Origin: Chlorocebus sabaeus
Lineage: Eukaryota > Chordata > Mammalia > Primates > Cercopithecidae
Assembly: GCF_047675955.1 (NCBI RefSeq)
Contig: NC_132925.1
Span: forward strand, 18,872,688-18,936,687
Direction of reading: 5' to 3'
DNA: 64,000 nucleotides
This document shows positions 47,358 to 59,547 of the stretch, piece after piece; within the stretch, counting starts at the first letter, position 1, and each line of letters begins with the position of its first letter. The notes beneath the pieces are model-generated. The model did not search any database and had not been told where the DNA came from. It saw nothing but the letters and a program-made list of their open reading frames with translations. The translations under genes were made by a program, and so were the position numbers.

Positions 47358-48716
47358 TATATTAGACTGTTCTTGAATTGCTAGAAAGGAATATCCCATT
47401 GGCTCATGGTTCTGCAGGCTAACAAGCATGGCACTGGCATCTGCTTCAGAAGCCTCCTCCATCAGGAGGCCTCAGGAAGATTCCAATTATGGTGAAGCTA
47501 AGGGGAGCAGGCATATCACATAGTGAGAGTGGGAGCAAGAAAGGAGTCTAGGAGGTGCCACACACTTTTAAACCACCAGAGATCATGAGAATTCGCTCAC
47601 TGTCATGAGAATGGCACCAAGCCATTCATGAGGGATCTGTCCCTATGACCCAAACACTTCCAATCAGGCCCCACTTCAAACATTGGGAATTACATTTCAA
47701 CATGAGATCTGGAGGGTACAAACATCCAAATCATATCATTCTGCCCCTGACCCTTCAAATATCATGCCCTTCTCATATTGCAAAATACAATCATCTGAAA
47801 ATGGGCTTTTCTTTTCTACCATATGGCTAGGCTGCAAATTTTGCATGTTTTCACTCTTTTCCTTTTAACATAAGTTCTAACTTTAAGTCATTTCTTCGCT
47901 CCCACATCAAAGTGTAGGTTGTTAGAAACAGGTCATACCTTGAACATTTGTTGCTTAGAAATTTCTTCCATCATATATACTAAGTCATCACTCTTAAGTT
48001 CAAGCTTTCATGGATCCCTAGGACATGAACATAACGCAGTCAAGTTTTTTTCCTAAGGCAAAACAAGTATGACTTTTACTCCAGTTCCCAATAAGCTCCT
48101 AATTTCCTTCTGAGACCTCATCCATCTGGCCTTTGTTGTCCATATCACTATCAGCATCTTGATCACAACCATTTAACCAGTCTCTAAAATAAGTTCTAAA
48201 CATTTCCTCATCTTCCTGCCTTCTTCTGAGCCCTCTAAGCTCTGCCTGTTACCCAGTTCCAAAGCTGCTTTCACAATTTTAGGTATCCTTATAGAAAGAC
48301 CTCACTCCTTGGTATCAATTTTCTGTATTAGACCCTTATTGCATTGCTATAAAGGAATACCTACAGCTGGGTAAATAAAAGAGGTTCGATTGGCTCATAG
48401 TTCTTCAGGCCGTACAAGCATGGTGCTAGCATCTGCTTCTTGTGAGAGTCTCAGGAATCTTCCAATTATGGCAGAAGGAAAAGGGGGAGCAGGTGTGTCA
48501 CACGGCAAGAGCAGGAGCAAGAAAGAGAGGAGGAAGATGCCACACACATTTAAACAACCAGATCTCATGTGAATGCACTCACTATCACCAGGACAGCACC
48601 AAGCCATGAGGGAGCTGCCTCCATGACCCAAACACCTCCTACTAGGCCCCACCTCCAGCATGGGGGATTATCCTTTAACATGAGTTTTGGAAGTGACAAA
48701 CATCCAAACTGTATCA
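47358..48716 (-). mobile_element. MST-type MaLR provirus with two LTRs, antisense
   Basis: LTRs at 47358-47738 and 48324-48716 share ggctcat(a/g)gttctncaggc-like, cttccaattatgg and accaagccat blocks. The internal part (47739-48323) is only about 585 bp, much shorter than the THE1 internal region 5 kb away, so most of it is deleted. The 5-bp flanks gctac (47353-47357) and gccac (48717-48721) differ at one base and fit a MaLR TSD. Confidence 0.92.
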
Positions 48717-48721
48717 GCCAC

Positions 48722-49294
48722 CACCAGCTGCCAGCTATGTGAGTGAGCTGTCCTGGATGTCAAGGTTAATTAATCCTTCAGATAACTGAGGTATGAGCTG
48801 ATGTTTGATTGCAAAGATATTGGAGGCCCTAAGGGAAAACTACCTAGTTGAACCAATTGTAATTCCTAACCCACATAATTATAAGAAAAATAAAATGGTG
48901 GTTGTTTTACATTACTCATTGTTGAGTAGTCTGTCACATGCCAATATGAACTATAAGAGAAAGAGTCTTTGAAGAGTCATTTTGCACAGAAAGTGAAGAG
49001 GAGAGAAGAATCAAAAAAATCCTAAGGACTGAATATTTTTTAAAAAAATTTTTTGTCATCCTGGTGAACAGGAAAATGAATTGAAGATGTAAGATGAAGG
49101 GGAGAAGTTAATACAGATGGCTTTGAGTATATTATATTTGGGATGTGCCAAAAGTAGTGCATATGTCCACAAAGCAAATTGTACAAGAATATTCACAGAA
49201 CTTTAATGAGGTTATTCCCAAACTAGAAACATGTTACATATAACATCTATTTTTGTCGGTCAAATAAATATATATAATATAAATATTATATGTA
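48722..49294. other. Unique sequence
   Basis: About 570 bases with no gene or recognised repeat. An AT-rich block lies at 49260-49300. Confidence 0.5.
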
Positions 49295-50135
49295 ACATAT
49301 TTCTTTTGTTGAACAAGTAATACACTCACATGAACAAAATTCAAATAGTTCAAAATGGTACATGATGACAGAAATAAGTTGTCCTTCCATTTTGGACCCT
49401 TTGTATTCTTTGCCAGAACCAACCACTGTAAAGAGTTTCTTGCGGATCTTTCTAAAAACACTGCATGCTTATGTAAGCTTATGTAGTTGTATAAGACATA
49501 TATATACATCTCCAATTTTTACCAAAATATGTTTATTGTTTTGGTGTACCTGAGAAACAGTTCCATTTAGAATTGCTTTGGTGTCTTCATGATGTCACAG
49601 CTTTTTAATGTATAAATATGCCAATACATTGTAATGTGTGTGTGTATATTTGCCTGTATATTATATTTAACATATTTCTTATGAGTGAGCATTTAGGTTG
49701 CTTTTAATTAAAAAATTAAAATGGCAATTAGCATGTGTATTTATACACATATACACATATGTGTATATATACTAGTGTGTGTATATGAGAGTTTATAACA
49801 TAACTTTCTGAAAATGGAAGAGCTAGCTCAAAGGTAATATGAGTTTTACATTTTAAAAGATAATGCCAAATTGCTCCCTAAGGAGATTTTATCAGCTTCA
49901 CATCAGCTATCTAGTTTCTCACATCTTTACCAATGGATGTTATCACTGAATAATTTTTTTTGCCGTTCTAATAATATAATTGCTTCAATTTTTATTTCCT
50001 TAATCATCAGTTAGGTTTAGCACTTTTAATGTGTTTTTGGCCAGTTATATTTCCTTTTCCGTGATTTCACCAATTTTCCTGTTTTTAAAGATTTCCACTG
50101 TCCTTTGTATATTAGGGGCCATTGATTATAATGAA
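49295..50135 (-). mobile_element. L1ME-type LINE 3' end, antisense
   Basis: Blocks in reverse L1ME order: gaacaagtaatacactcaca, ttcaaatagttcaaaatggt, agaaccaaccactgtaaaga, gtttcttgcggatctttcta, atgccaaattgctccctaag and tcacatctttaccaatgg. TA/CA-rich simple sequence interrupts it at 49725-49790. Confidence 0.75.
49749..49768. repeat. 20-bp perfect palindrome
   Basis: atatacacatatgtgtatat is its own reverse complement. It sits in alternating purine-pyrimidine sequence within the L1ME copy. Confidence 0.95.
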
Positions 50136-51604
50136 TTCAGTTGTTAAATATGCATACTTATCAGGAGAGGAGAATGGATCAATGGAAGGTACATTTTTGA
50201 AGTCTCGCCAGAAGGGGACAAGAGAATGAAGCAGCGTGACTACATAGTCAGGGCTCTCTTCCCAATAACTCTGAAGGTATTAGGGTTTCTGTTTAACCAG
50301 TTTTCTAGCTCTGAAATGAGCCTAAGTTGAAATATAATTATGAAAAAAATATTCTGTCACATGAATAATAATTAAGTGGTATACATTTCATTTAATGAAC
50401 AATGGAAAAATGTTGCAAGGAATTCTTAGATTTACAACAAAGCAGGAGCCCTTGCTCCTAAAGTAGTGAGTTAGCTTGGCTCTGGGGCAGAAGACTCATC
50501 TCAGTCTCAGGTATTCACTTCCATCACTCCATTTCTTAAATAGATTAGCAGAGATGGAATGTTCAAAAATTGAAGCATATTTTGGAGTTTAAAAATCAAA
50601 TGGTGTATTTGTTTCTATGACAGCCTTTGCGCCCTCAGGTGAGAACGATTCTTTCCCAGGTTGAGATCGGGCTTGTTGAGTGCCCCAGAGACTGGAGATT
50701 TAATGTTCTCTTACCAGTGGTGTTAAAAGTGAGATTTAGTGTTCTATGCTCAAATAAGGACAAAGAGCTGAGAAGCTGAGCTACCAGTAACCCTTACAGA
50801 AGTCAGGAAGTATGCGTGTGCCGCCCAAGGAACACAGTGAGGTTATGAATTGAATTCTCCTCTCGTCACAAGTGGCTAGTGCCCAGCCGACCATGCAGTC
50901 CAGCAAAGAAACATTTTTTCCTCTCCGTGCTTGAGTGATTGCAGCTGCCACTGTCATTTTTCACTGACCTCCAGGTGACTAAGTTTTCTACACAGCTTCT
51001 GTGCTGTACCAAGCATGACAAAAGACCCCAGCTTATGCTTTCAGAGTCTCCAGGTGCTGCCTCCTGTCTCCTTATTTATAGGCTTAGCAGAAATTATAAT
51101 TTAGACACCACTAGCTAGATGAGTTCAGGGTTGAAATGTCAGCCAGTAACTGAATCACTGGCCATTGGGTGCCAGATGTTTATAATCTACTGTCCCGTGG
51201 AGCCTTTGTCCTTGACAGAGATCTGGTATTTTAAAAGATATGAGATTTGTCTCCAGATAAAATCTTCTAGAGATATTCATGTTGCTATCTGTTTTTATCC
51301 AAATGCTGAGGAAGTAGAAGTGCTCTAATTAGAAAAATGTGCTGTATATCTAAAAATATAATAATAGCAAATAGATTAAGGTGATGGATCAGAGATATCT
51401 CTAAGGCAGGAAGGGGTGAGTGGTACAATGAGAAGAGTTATCAATGCTATGAATCGTGTATAGGGTATCTGCTGACCCGGAAGGAAACACTTGAGATTTT
51501 TGCTGCATTTCTATAAGTTAGAGTTGGCATGATGCGTATGATAACATCTCTAGGAATAGATTCAGGTTATGTATCTTTAATAGGAAAGTCACAAAACTGA
51601 TACA
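50136..51604. other. Unique sequence, no gene seen
   Basis: About 1.47 kb without recognised repeats. 50620-51100 is less AT-rich than its surroundings and has several CpGs, but no exon-like frame with splice signals could be supported. A short open frame at 51119-51328 has no recognisable motif. Confidence 0.5.
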
Positions 51605-53655
51605 GTCTCCTCATATGCCCTATTGGGTGGCAGTTTCATTTTTTTGCATTATTAATTATGTTTACTTTGATCCTTTGATTGAAGTGGTGTCTGCCATGCT
51701 TCTTCACTTTAGCATTACATCCTTTTCCTTTGTACTTAAAAAGTATTTTGAGGGAAGATACTTTTAAAATCCAAATAAATATCTCTTTCTTCATCACATT
51801 CAATTTAGTCATTCATTTATTTCTTATTTAGGTTCCCTGTTTAATTTAATGGGTAATAACCTGTTACTATCCTTATACATTTTGATACTCAGATTCTCTC
51901 AGAGTTGGCCAGCAGGAGTCCCTTAGAGTTGGCTTCTTTGTCGTTTTTGACACTGTCCATTATTTTTTGAGTAATTCTTGAGTTTCTATCACAACAAGAT
52001 ATTCTAGGTTCATTTTGTGTTTTCCTCAACCTTGAAACCAGCCATTTTCCTAAGAATTCCTGGTTTCTTTACATGAGAATTATATTTAAACACTGAAGTT
52101 TGGGTACTAGGTGTGCTCATTGATTTGGGGTGTTGCTGTTTGCAGGTCTTTTCAGTGGTCACATATAAATATAGTTACTTCTCTATATTTTTAAAATAAA
52201 ATTTATTGAAGTATAATTTATATACCATAAGATTCACCCATTTTAGGTATACAGTTAAGTCAGTTTTGATAAACGAAAACAAGCTTGCAACTACCTCCCA
52301 AATCAAGATAGAGTACATTTCCATCACCCCAGAAAGCTCATGTTCCTTTCTAGTCATTCCTTCCAACCTGACCTCAGGCAGATACTGATCTGATTTCTAT
52401 CACATGAGTTGGTTTAATGAGTTCTAAAGTTTTATAATAACAAAATCATATGGTATATATGCTTGTATCTGGCCTTCTTGGCTCAGCATAATGTCACTGA
52501 GATTTATTCATGTTATTGCACTAATCAGTAGATAATTCCTTCTTATGGCTGAATCTTATTTAATTGTATAAATAAACTATGTGTGTTTATGTCGTTTTCT
52601 GTTGACAAAGTTTTGGGTTGTGTCAAGATTTTGCTATCTTAAGTGAAGTGGCCAGAAATACATATATACAAGTGTTTTTGTGGGCCTGTGTTTTCATTTC
52701 TCTTGGCTAAATACCGAAAAGTGGAAGTACTGGTCGTATGAGGTGTTAACTTCATGAGAAAGTACCATACTCTTCTCCAAAATGGCATTATCAGTTTATT
52801 CATCTACCAGCAATGTATGAATTTCAGTTTCTTCACACTCAGTGAGACTTGGCAATATCAGTCTTTGTTTGTTTGTTTTTGAGATGAAGTCTTGTTCTGT
52901 CACCCAGGCTGGAATGCAATGGCACGATCTTGGCTCACTGCAACCTCTGCTTCCTGGGTTCAAGCAATTCTCCTGTTTCAGCCTCCTGAGTAGCTGGGAT
53001 TACAGGGGTGAACCATCATGCCCGGCTAATTTTTTTTGTTTTTTTGTAGAGATGGAGTTTCATCATGTTGGCCAGGGTGGTCTCAAACTCCCGACCTCAA
53101 GTGATCTACCTGCCTTGGCCTCCCAAAATGCTGAGATTACAGGCGTAAGCCACTGCACCCAGCCAGTAATATCAGCCTTTTAAATTTTAACTATTTGAAT
53201 GGGTATGTAGTGGTGTCTTGCTATAGTTTTAATTTTTGTTGTGTTGATAACTAATGATGGGGATAATTTTTTATGTGTTTATCATTAATACATCTTCTTT
53301 GTTGTGTTCAAACATTTTGGACATGTTAGTGAAGCTGTTTGCTTTTCCTTATTGAATTATAAGGGTGTTTTTATGTTCTGGATGCAAGTCCTTTGTCAGA
53401 CATATGTATTAAGAATATTTTCTCCCGATCTCAAGTGTCTCATCTTTCAATTTTCTCAATACAGTCTTTCAGAAAACAAAAATATGAAAATTTCTCGGAG
53501 TTGAGCTAATCATTGCTTTCTTATAAACACCACTTATAAAAGTGGTGCTTTTTGTGTCTGAGTAAGAATTTTTGCCTAACTGAAAGTCACAGTGACTTTT
53601 TCTATATGTTTTTCTAGACATTTTATAGTTTTAGCTTTTGGGTATTTATTTATAA
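51605..53655 (-). mobile_element. L1M-type LINE 3' half, antisense, interrupted by Alu
   Basis: 51605-52190 repeats the same 3' UTR order as 7745-9180 (gaagtggtgtctgccatgct, cagagttggccagcaggagt, cacaacaagatattctaggt, then gtactaggtgtgctcattg). 52190-53655 continues with aagtataatttatataccat, caaatcaagatagagtac, ttattcatgttattgcacta, tgatggggataattttttat and ggatgcaagtcctttgtcag. An AluS splits it at 52867. A small perfect hairpin, caccactt/aagtggtg, lies at 53528-53547. Confidence 0.83.
52867..53165 (-). mobile_element. AluS element, antisense
   Basis: T/G-rich tail then gagatgaagtcttgttctgt, and at the far end taagccactgcacccagcc. TSD aatatcag(t/c)cttt at 52854-52866 and 53168-53180 has one mismatch. 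Divergence fits AluS age. Confidence 0.94.
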
Positions 53656-54149
53656 TATTTCGAGGGTTTACTTTTGTGCTGTCAAAGAAGAAATTAGATT
53701 GTATCACGCATTTGAACTTTTATGAAAGCTCTAATAAATATGTGGTATCAAGGAATATATTCTTCTTTATGAATCAAGGGAAAGTAACTTTGGAATTAAG
53801 CCAAGATTGGGTTTCCTTATCTTTTGGGTGAAAATATTTTGAGAAAATGCATGTAGGAATCAAATTCTTGAGTGTTTCAAATTTAGTTTTATTGTAAAAA
53901 AGTCAAATAAGTAAAAATGTACTTACCATGAAATCAGACTGATTATATATTTTTAATTGCCATTTTAATAATTTTACAGTCTAAAAAGAGAATGTTAACT
54001 GCACTGGCCCATCCTTCACATAAAGTCCTGGGGAATGATTTTTTTTCACTATTTCTTTTTCTAATTTTTTTGTGGAGGCAAAATTGTTTTATCTCTTTCC
54101 TTCTGTTTGCCATTTTAATGATGAATATTAGCCAGATTGTCTTTCCCAC
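53656..54149. other. Unique or very old L1-derived sequence
   Basis: About 490 AT-rich bases. The first part may still belong to the L1M, but nothing is certain. No gene. Confidence 0.4.
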
Positions 54150-54572
54150 TGTATTAGTCGGTTCTCTTATTGCTATAAAGAAATGCCTAATGTGGGGTAA
54201 TAATACAGAAAAGAGGTTTAATTGAATCATGGTTCCATAGGCTGTACAGGAAGCAAGGTACTGGATCTGCTTGGCTTCTGGGGAGGCCTCAGAAAACTTA
54301 CAGTCATGGCAGAAGGTGAAGGGAGAGCAGACACATCATATGGCGAAAGCAGGAGCAAGAAAGCAAGCAGGGGAGGTGCTACCCACTAGTCAATGACCAG
54401 ATTTTGGGAGAACTCACTCACTATTGTGAGGACAGCACCAGTAGATGGTGTTAAACCCTTCAGGAGAAACAGCCCCCATGGTCCAGTCACCTCCCACTGG
54501 GCCCCACCTCCAACACTGGGGATTACAATTCCACATGAGATTTGGGCTGGGACACATATTTAAACTATATCA
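54150..54572 (-). mobile_element. MST-type MaLR solo LTR, antisense
   Basis: It starts tgtattagtcggttctctta and ends near tttaaactatatca. Inside are ggctgtacaggaagcaaggt, cttctggggaggcctcagaa, gaactcactcactattgtga, and ggccccacctccaacactgg. The flanks cccac and tcccc do not give a clean TSD. Confidence 0.93.
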
Positions 54573-54615
54573 TCCCCACATGAATGTTCTTGTCAAGACT
54601 ATTTCTGTATATATT

Positions 54616-55250
54616 AAACCAGAGTTTCTCAACCTCGGCGCTTTGGCATTTTGGGCTGAATAATTCTATTAGTTTGCTAGGGTTGCCATTACCAAATATC
54701 ACAGACTGGGTGGCTTAAACGACAGGAATAGATTTTCTAAGAGTTCTAGAGATTTAAAGGTGTCCGCAGGTTTGGTTTCTTCTGAGGCCTCTCTTCTTGG
54801 TTTGCAGGTAGTCACCTTCTCATTGTGTCCTCACATGTCTTTCCTCTATGCAAGCACATTTCTGGTGTCTCTGTGTGCAAATTTCTTCCTCTTATAAGGA
54901 CATCAATGGGATTGGATTAGGACCCTCTCTCCCAAATGACCTCATTTTAACTTAACCATTTTCCAAAGGCTCTATTTCCAAATACAGTCACATTCTGAGG
55001 TACTAAAGTTTTGGCTTCAACACATGAATTTTGAGGGGATGCAATTCAGCCTGTAACAATAATTCTTTGTTGCAGGGGCTGTCCTGTACACTGCAAGATG
55101 TTAAGCAGCATCCCTCACCTTCACCCACTGGATACCATTAGCAACCCCTGGTCGCAGCAAACAAAATATCTCTAGACACTGTCAAATGTCCCTGAGATCA
55201 CAGTACTGGCAAAATCACCCTTGGCTGAGAACTACTGTCTTAGAAAAACT
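54616..55250 (-). mobile_element. MER5 (hAT-Charlie), antisense, split by MLT1
   Basis: The left part (to 54667) reads agagtttctcaacctcggcg and cattttgggctgaataattc. After the inserted MLT1 it resumes at about 55058 with aataattctttgttgcaggg, gctgtcctgtacactgcaag, gttaagcagcatccctcacc and cttggctgagaactactg. The two pieces join without loss when the MLT1 is removed. Confidence 0.88.
54668..55057 (-). mobile_element. MLT1-type MaLR LTR inside MER5, antisense
   Basis: Blocks: attagtttgctagggttgcc, cacagactgggtggcttaaa, ctcacatgtctttcctctat, cttcctcttataaggacatc, tctatttccaaatacagtca, and gcaattcagcctgtaac. The 9-mer aataattct flanks both sides (54659-54667 and 55058-55066). Confidence 0.85.
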
Positions 55251-55620
55251 TAAAGATATTTTGCAGTTTGTTTATTTTCTGTCCCACAGGTTTCACCATG
55301 GTTATATAAAATCACCCAAAGGTTGAGATAAATTTTGAACCCAGGATATTACTTGAGCCTGAATCTAAAAACCATACTCTCTTTACTAAGCACATTGTTC
55401 TCATAACCTAAACATTCAGTGATCAAAAAAGTCTACATGAATTTGGGAACACAAATTACTGGAAGCTTATAAAATGCCAAGTAAAATGTTTTATTAATGT
55501 ATCTATTTACCCATCTATCATCTTCAGTTCTAATCCAATGACACAGGACTTTATTCTAGTTTTCTTTCCACATTTGTCCTTCCCTTTTTTGACAATGAGA
55601 AACCTGGCTCCCTCTTCAAA

Positions 55621-55623
<3 letters not shown>
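55251..55623. other. Unique sequence leading into L1M-like end
   Basis: No gene. From about 55530 the phrase ccaatgacacaggactttat and gacaatgagaaacctggctc resembles 9830-9885 of the L1M at 7745-9895, so L1M sequence probably begins here. Confidence 0.45.

Positions 55624-55655
<32 letters not shown>
55624..55655. repeat. (TG)16 microsatellite
   Basis: An uninterrupted TG array of 32 bases. Confidence 0.98.
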
Positions 55656-55658
<3 letters not shown>

Positions 55659-56205
55659 TCTCCTAGGTGTGCAATCTCTTATTGGCACTGTCACCAATGA
55701 TGCCCCAACCCAGATATGCCTGACTTCCTCACCCTTGTGCTGGGCTCACCTATATGCTGGGCTCTGATATCCCCTGTTCTGTATAGACACCCTTCTCTCT
55801 CTGCCCAAGCTTTATGCCCCATGCTGGGGGACCCCAGCCTGGAAACGCTCCTCATGCTGTTTGATGATAACCTGAGCTAGTCTGTCTTCCAGCCAAGATG
55901 ACCTTCTCACCTTGCTTGGGCTCTGACACCTCGTTCTGGGTCAATCCCCACATGGACACCCTTGTCACTTCTCTCAAGCTCTGATATTCTGCACAAATAG
56001 CCCCTTTAATCCCAACTTGGAACCTGAGAACCTAGGTCAGCCTGGCTCCCTGCAGCTACACAGACGCTCTTTTGATCCTGCTTGGGATCTCATAGCTCCT
56101 AATGGGTTGACACCCTGCATGGATGCCCTTTTTGCACACTCAGGTCCACTTTGCTCCCCACTCTCTGGCATGGACACCTACCTTGCTCAGTTCATCAAAT
56201 ACCCT
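55656..56205 (-). mobile_element. GC-richer, internally repetitive segment, probably L1M 3' UTR
   Basis: Degenerate recurring phrases: gctgggctctgatatccc, ttgggctctgacacctc, caagctctgatattctg, and catggacacccttgtcac, catggatgccctttttgc, catggacacctaccttgc. This fits a region of L1M 3' UTRs that carries loosely repeated GC-rich units, and L1M-like sequence directly precedes it. An unrelated minisatellite remains possible. Confidence 0.45.
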
Positions 56206-58749
56206 TGAACTCCTTATTTTCAGAAAGGGTAAGGAAGATGATAGAGGAAAAAAAGATTTTTGAAGAGACTTCAAATGGAATAAAGAGGGCTTGATCAGGA
56301 GGGGCTTTGTTCAAATCAAGGTTTATTATCTTTCTCCCCAAACTAACCCTTTCTTCTTTTTCTATCTGTGGTAGCATTCTCCTAATCTTAAACTCTGGTG
56401 AAAACAGAAAATTATTGTCAGTGAACATCTACTAAATTCTGGTTAGAAAATAATTTTTGTGAAAACTTTTCCAAGCCATGGGAGTTTCTTCCTTATCCTA
56501 AGTACCTTGAAATTATTTTCTTTGGAGTTGTAAACACTTGGGATCATATAATGTAAAAGAAACACTTCTTAAGAAAATGTCATAAGAATGCCAACTTCTC
56601 CTGTGTCTTTGGCCCCTGGGGTGGGAAGGCAACCTTTCTTGTTGAACAGGGATTATATCCTGGCATCACAAATCTGTTTAAACCTTGGAAATCAAACGTA
56701 TTGATTCCTCTTCCAAAAACTGTCATTAATTCATTGTTTCATTACACAGGTCCTGGAATTTAGTTTCTCTTATGGTAAAGTGAGAACAGTGTCTCCCATT
56801 AGCCAAAATAAGCAGAGGTCAGTGAAATAAAAATGTAACACCAAGACATGCTGCACTTCTCAGGTGAAAACTTGTATGTAAGTACCAAGCATTGATTTAT
56901 TTCTAAAATACCATTATCTTTATTAGAAACATTCCAGAGGGCAAAATACTTTCGTTGTTTTGGAAATTAAACAAAAGTACAAGCAAATATTGGCTTAAAA
57001 TGTAACTAACTGGACCATTTTAAAAATAATAATTCATATCACTGACATCCAAAATAAAATAATCATGTAAAATGAATTTTTTGGTTGTTTGTGATGGGAA
57101 AGTACAGAGTCTGGCTTTTTGGTCATGGAGTTTAATAAAGTTAATAGAAATTTGTGGATGTTTGGAGAAGGACAGATTGGCCAAATTACCCCTGGAATAT
57201 TTTTACTATGTATTTTATCCCATCTATTTTATTCTCTCGTTCATAAAAGAAAATATCAGAACTTTTAAACTTTGAGTTTACAACCCTTGGATTTTATTAT
57301 AAACTATCAGTTTTGCTCTTAACAAGCCACTTGGTCCAATTCCCTCTATATTTTATTGACTAAACGACTTTGGCTGAATTATATTCAGATAAAGTTATCA
57401 ATTGTTATAGTTGATCTGAAAGGCCAAGCGATCAAATAGAAAGCATAAGGTGTCCCAAGTATTGGGTTCATCCACAAGGTCTGTGGAATTTTAGTTATTT
57501 CCTTCTTTAGGCCTCAATTTCACTTGTCAAAGGATAAATATGTTGAAATTTATTCATCTCAGATTGCATTGTGTGACACTAAATAAATGCGAAAACAAGT
57601 TTTGAAATTCTAGAATGCTATGTGGTGGAAGACACTAATCTTTACATTCAATTTGATATATGTATATATTTATATTCTAACATAATCTCCATCTGTTAAG
57701 TGAATTTATCTTCACTCCAACATTGATTCTACTTTCCAACTACTTTTCTCTATGCAGGGGAACCACTATTCCTCTAATCACATAGGCTGGAGATTTTATA
57801 GAACCATTCTAATTTTCTGTTAATTTTTTTCTGACTTCTCCAGTTTTTTATCAAGCCTCATTATTTCTTCCTCCATGTTACAGCTCAGCTTTACTGTTTC
57901 ACTCAATCGTCATTGCTATCAAAATATGTTGAACTTGTCTTCTTTAGTAATAAGTCAGGAGACAGTGTGGCAGGAAGCATGTTCAGCATTATTCCCACTT
58001 GGGAGTCTTACCTCACAGAAAAGCACTTAACCATAAAAGAGCCTTTGGCCACATTTTAGCTAATACTCCTCAGCAGAAAGCAGAATATGGCTTTTATGCC
58101 TCATATGCCAAATTCTGTTTTGGTAGAGGTACTTTGGAGGCACCTAAACTTGAACAAAAAGAGAGCATGATATCAAGATGATAGAGGCTACAGACTGTAT
58201 ACAGAAGAAATACAGGAAAGGAATTGGTAAATATAGTTGGGGGAAAGGTTCTCCAAAGAACTGAGATTGTCCTGCTCATGAACAGAGCATAAGGTTAGAG
58301 TGAGTGATATTTGGAAATCTGGTATAGGAAACAGTCAGCACTTAGGAAATTGGTTATCAGAAAGCAGAGCCTCAGCCTGTGGGTGGGAATGTAGATCTTT
58401 GGAGAGACTATTAAGAGCCAGTACTGTCTCCAGACAAAGGCAAGGAACTGAGTGTACAGGAGTTTATAAGGTATTCAGAACCAGTAATTAGAAGTGGGAA
58501 TCTAGTAGTTGAGCCAAATAAGAAGTCAAGTTATCAAAACTGAGGAAAATAAGTAAGTGTCTTGAATGCAAAGTGAATGATGTTGACCTCTACAAATTTG
58601 GGTCAAAGCTTATTAAATCCTTTTAACCTGAAGTCAGATTTGTCCTAGGAATTGAGACGTTGCTGAAGCTAATTCAGCTATGGAGAAAGGAGTCCTCAAG
58701 AGGCTTGGAATGAGGCAAAGTTGGCTGACAGTTGCATTGTCAGGAAAAG
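56206..58749. other. Unique AT-rich sequence
   Basis: About 2.5 kb with no recognised repeat, coding exon or RNA gene. Confidence 0.5.
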
Positions 58750-58920
58750 AAAACTGGCTTTAAAATCAAGATACATGGATCCTAGGCCATTCTGTTACTA
58801 CCTTGTGACTATGAGCAAGTTATTGACTTTCTTAGAATTAGTTTTGTCATCTATGAAGTGGTGATAATATTGTCTGTGTAATAAGAATATTGTAAGGTTT
58901 AAATAAAATGATACATAGTT
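58750..58920 (+). mobile_element. MIR SINE, sense
   Basis: Diverged MIR blocks: aaaactggctttaaaatcaa, ctaccttgtgactatgagca, agttattgactttcttagaa, ttttgtcatctatgaagtgg, then attgtaaggtttaaataaa. Confidence 0.8.
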
Positions 58921-59038
58921 TTGGGGGCTACAATGGGCAATATATTCATTGATATTATCACTGATTTAAAAAATGACACTTCTATTACTTTCATGAGTAA
59001 AGCAAAGAGATTTATAAAACTTTTAAAATTATATGCAA

Positions 59039-59299
59039 GCCTGGCTGGAGTACAATGGCGTGATCCTGGCTCACTGCAACCTCAGCCTCCCGGGTTCAAG
59101 TGATTCTCTTGCCTCAGCCTCCCAAGCAGCTGGGGTTACAGGCATGTGCCACCATGCCCAACTAATTTTGTATTTTTTAGTAGAGATGGGGTTTCAACAT
59201 GTTAACCAGGCCAGTCTCGAACTCCTGACCTCAGGTGATCCGCTCACCTCAGCCTCCCAAAGTGCTGGGATTATGGGCATGAACCACCACGTCTGGCCA
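59039..59299 (-). mobile_element. 3'-truncated AluS, antisense, no tail
   Basis: The Alu left end is intact (tgaaccaccacgtctggcc at 59281-59299), but on the other side sequence starts at gcctggctggagtacaatgg, so the last ~30 bases and the A tail are gone. No TSD was found. Since insertion starts from the A tail, this loss is likely a later deletion. Confidence 0.92.
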
Positions 59300-59547
59300 G
59301 GAGTCACATCCTTAAACAAAATTAGTGTTGTTAATTGTTTTTGGAGCAAATGTGAACAAATTATCTTTTGGTTCATCAAATATTTCTTGAGTATCTATTA
59401 CATGCCAGGCACTGCTCTAAGTGTTGGCCATGGAGATTACATTCTGGTTGGGAGAGATGGGCTCCAATGAACATAATGTAATACATTAAAATGAGTTAAC
59501 TGTTATGAACAAAAATAAAGCAAGAGAAGTAGAGGGTTGCAATTTTA

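Noticed and set aside
40790..48716. Four related LTR copies as a CRISPR-like or segmentally duplicated array
   Set aside because: They are the paired LTRs of two separate proviruses with their own TSDs and different families (THE1 and MST), not a repeat-spacer array.
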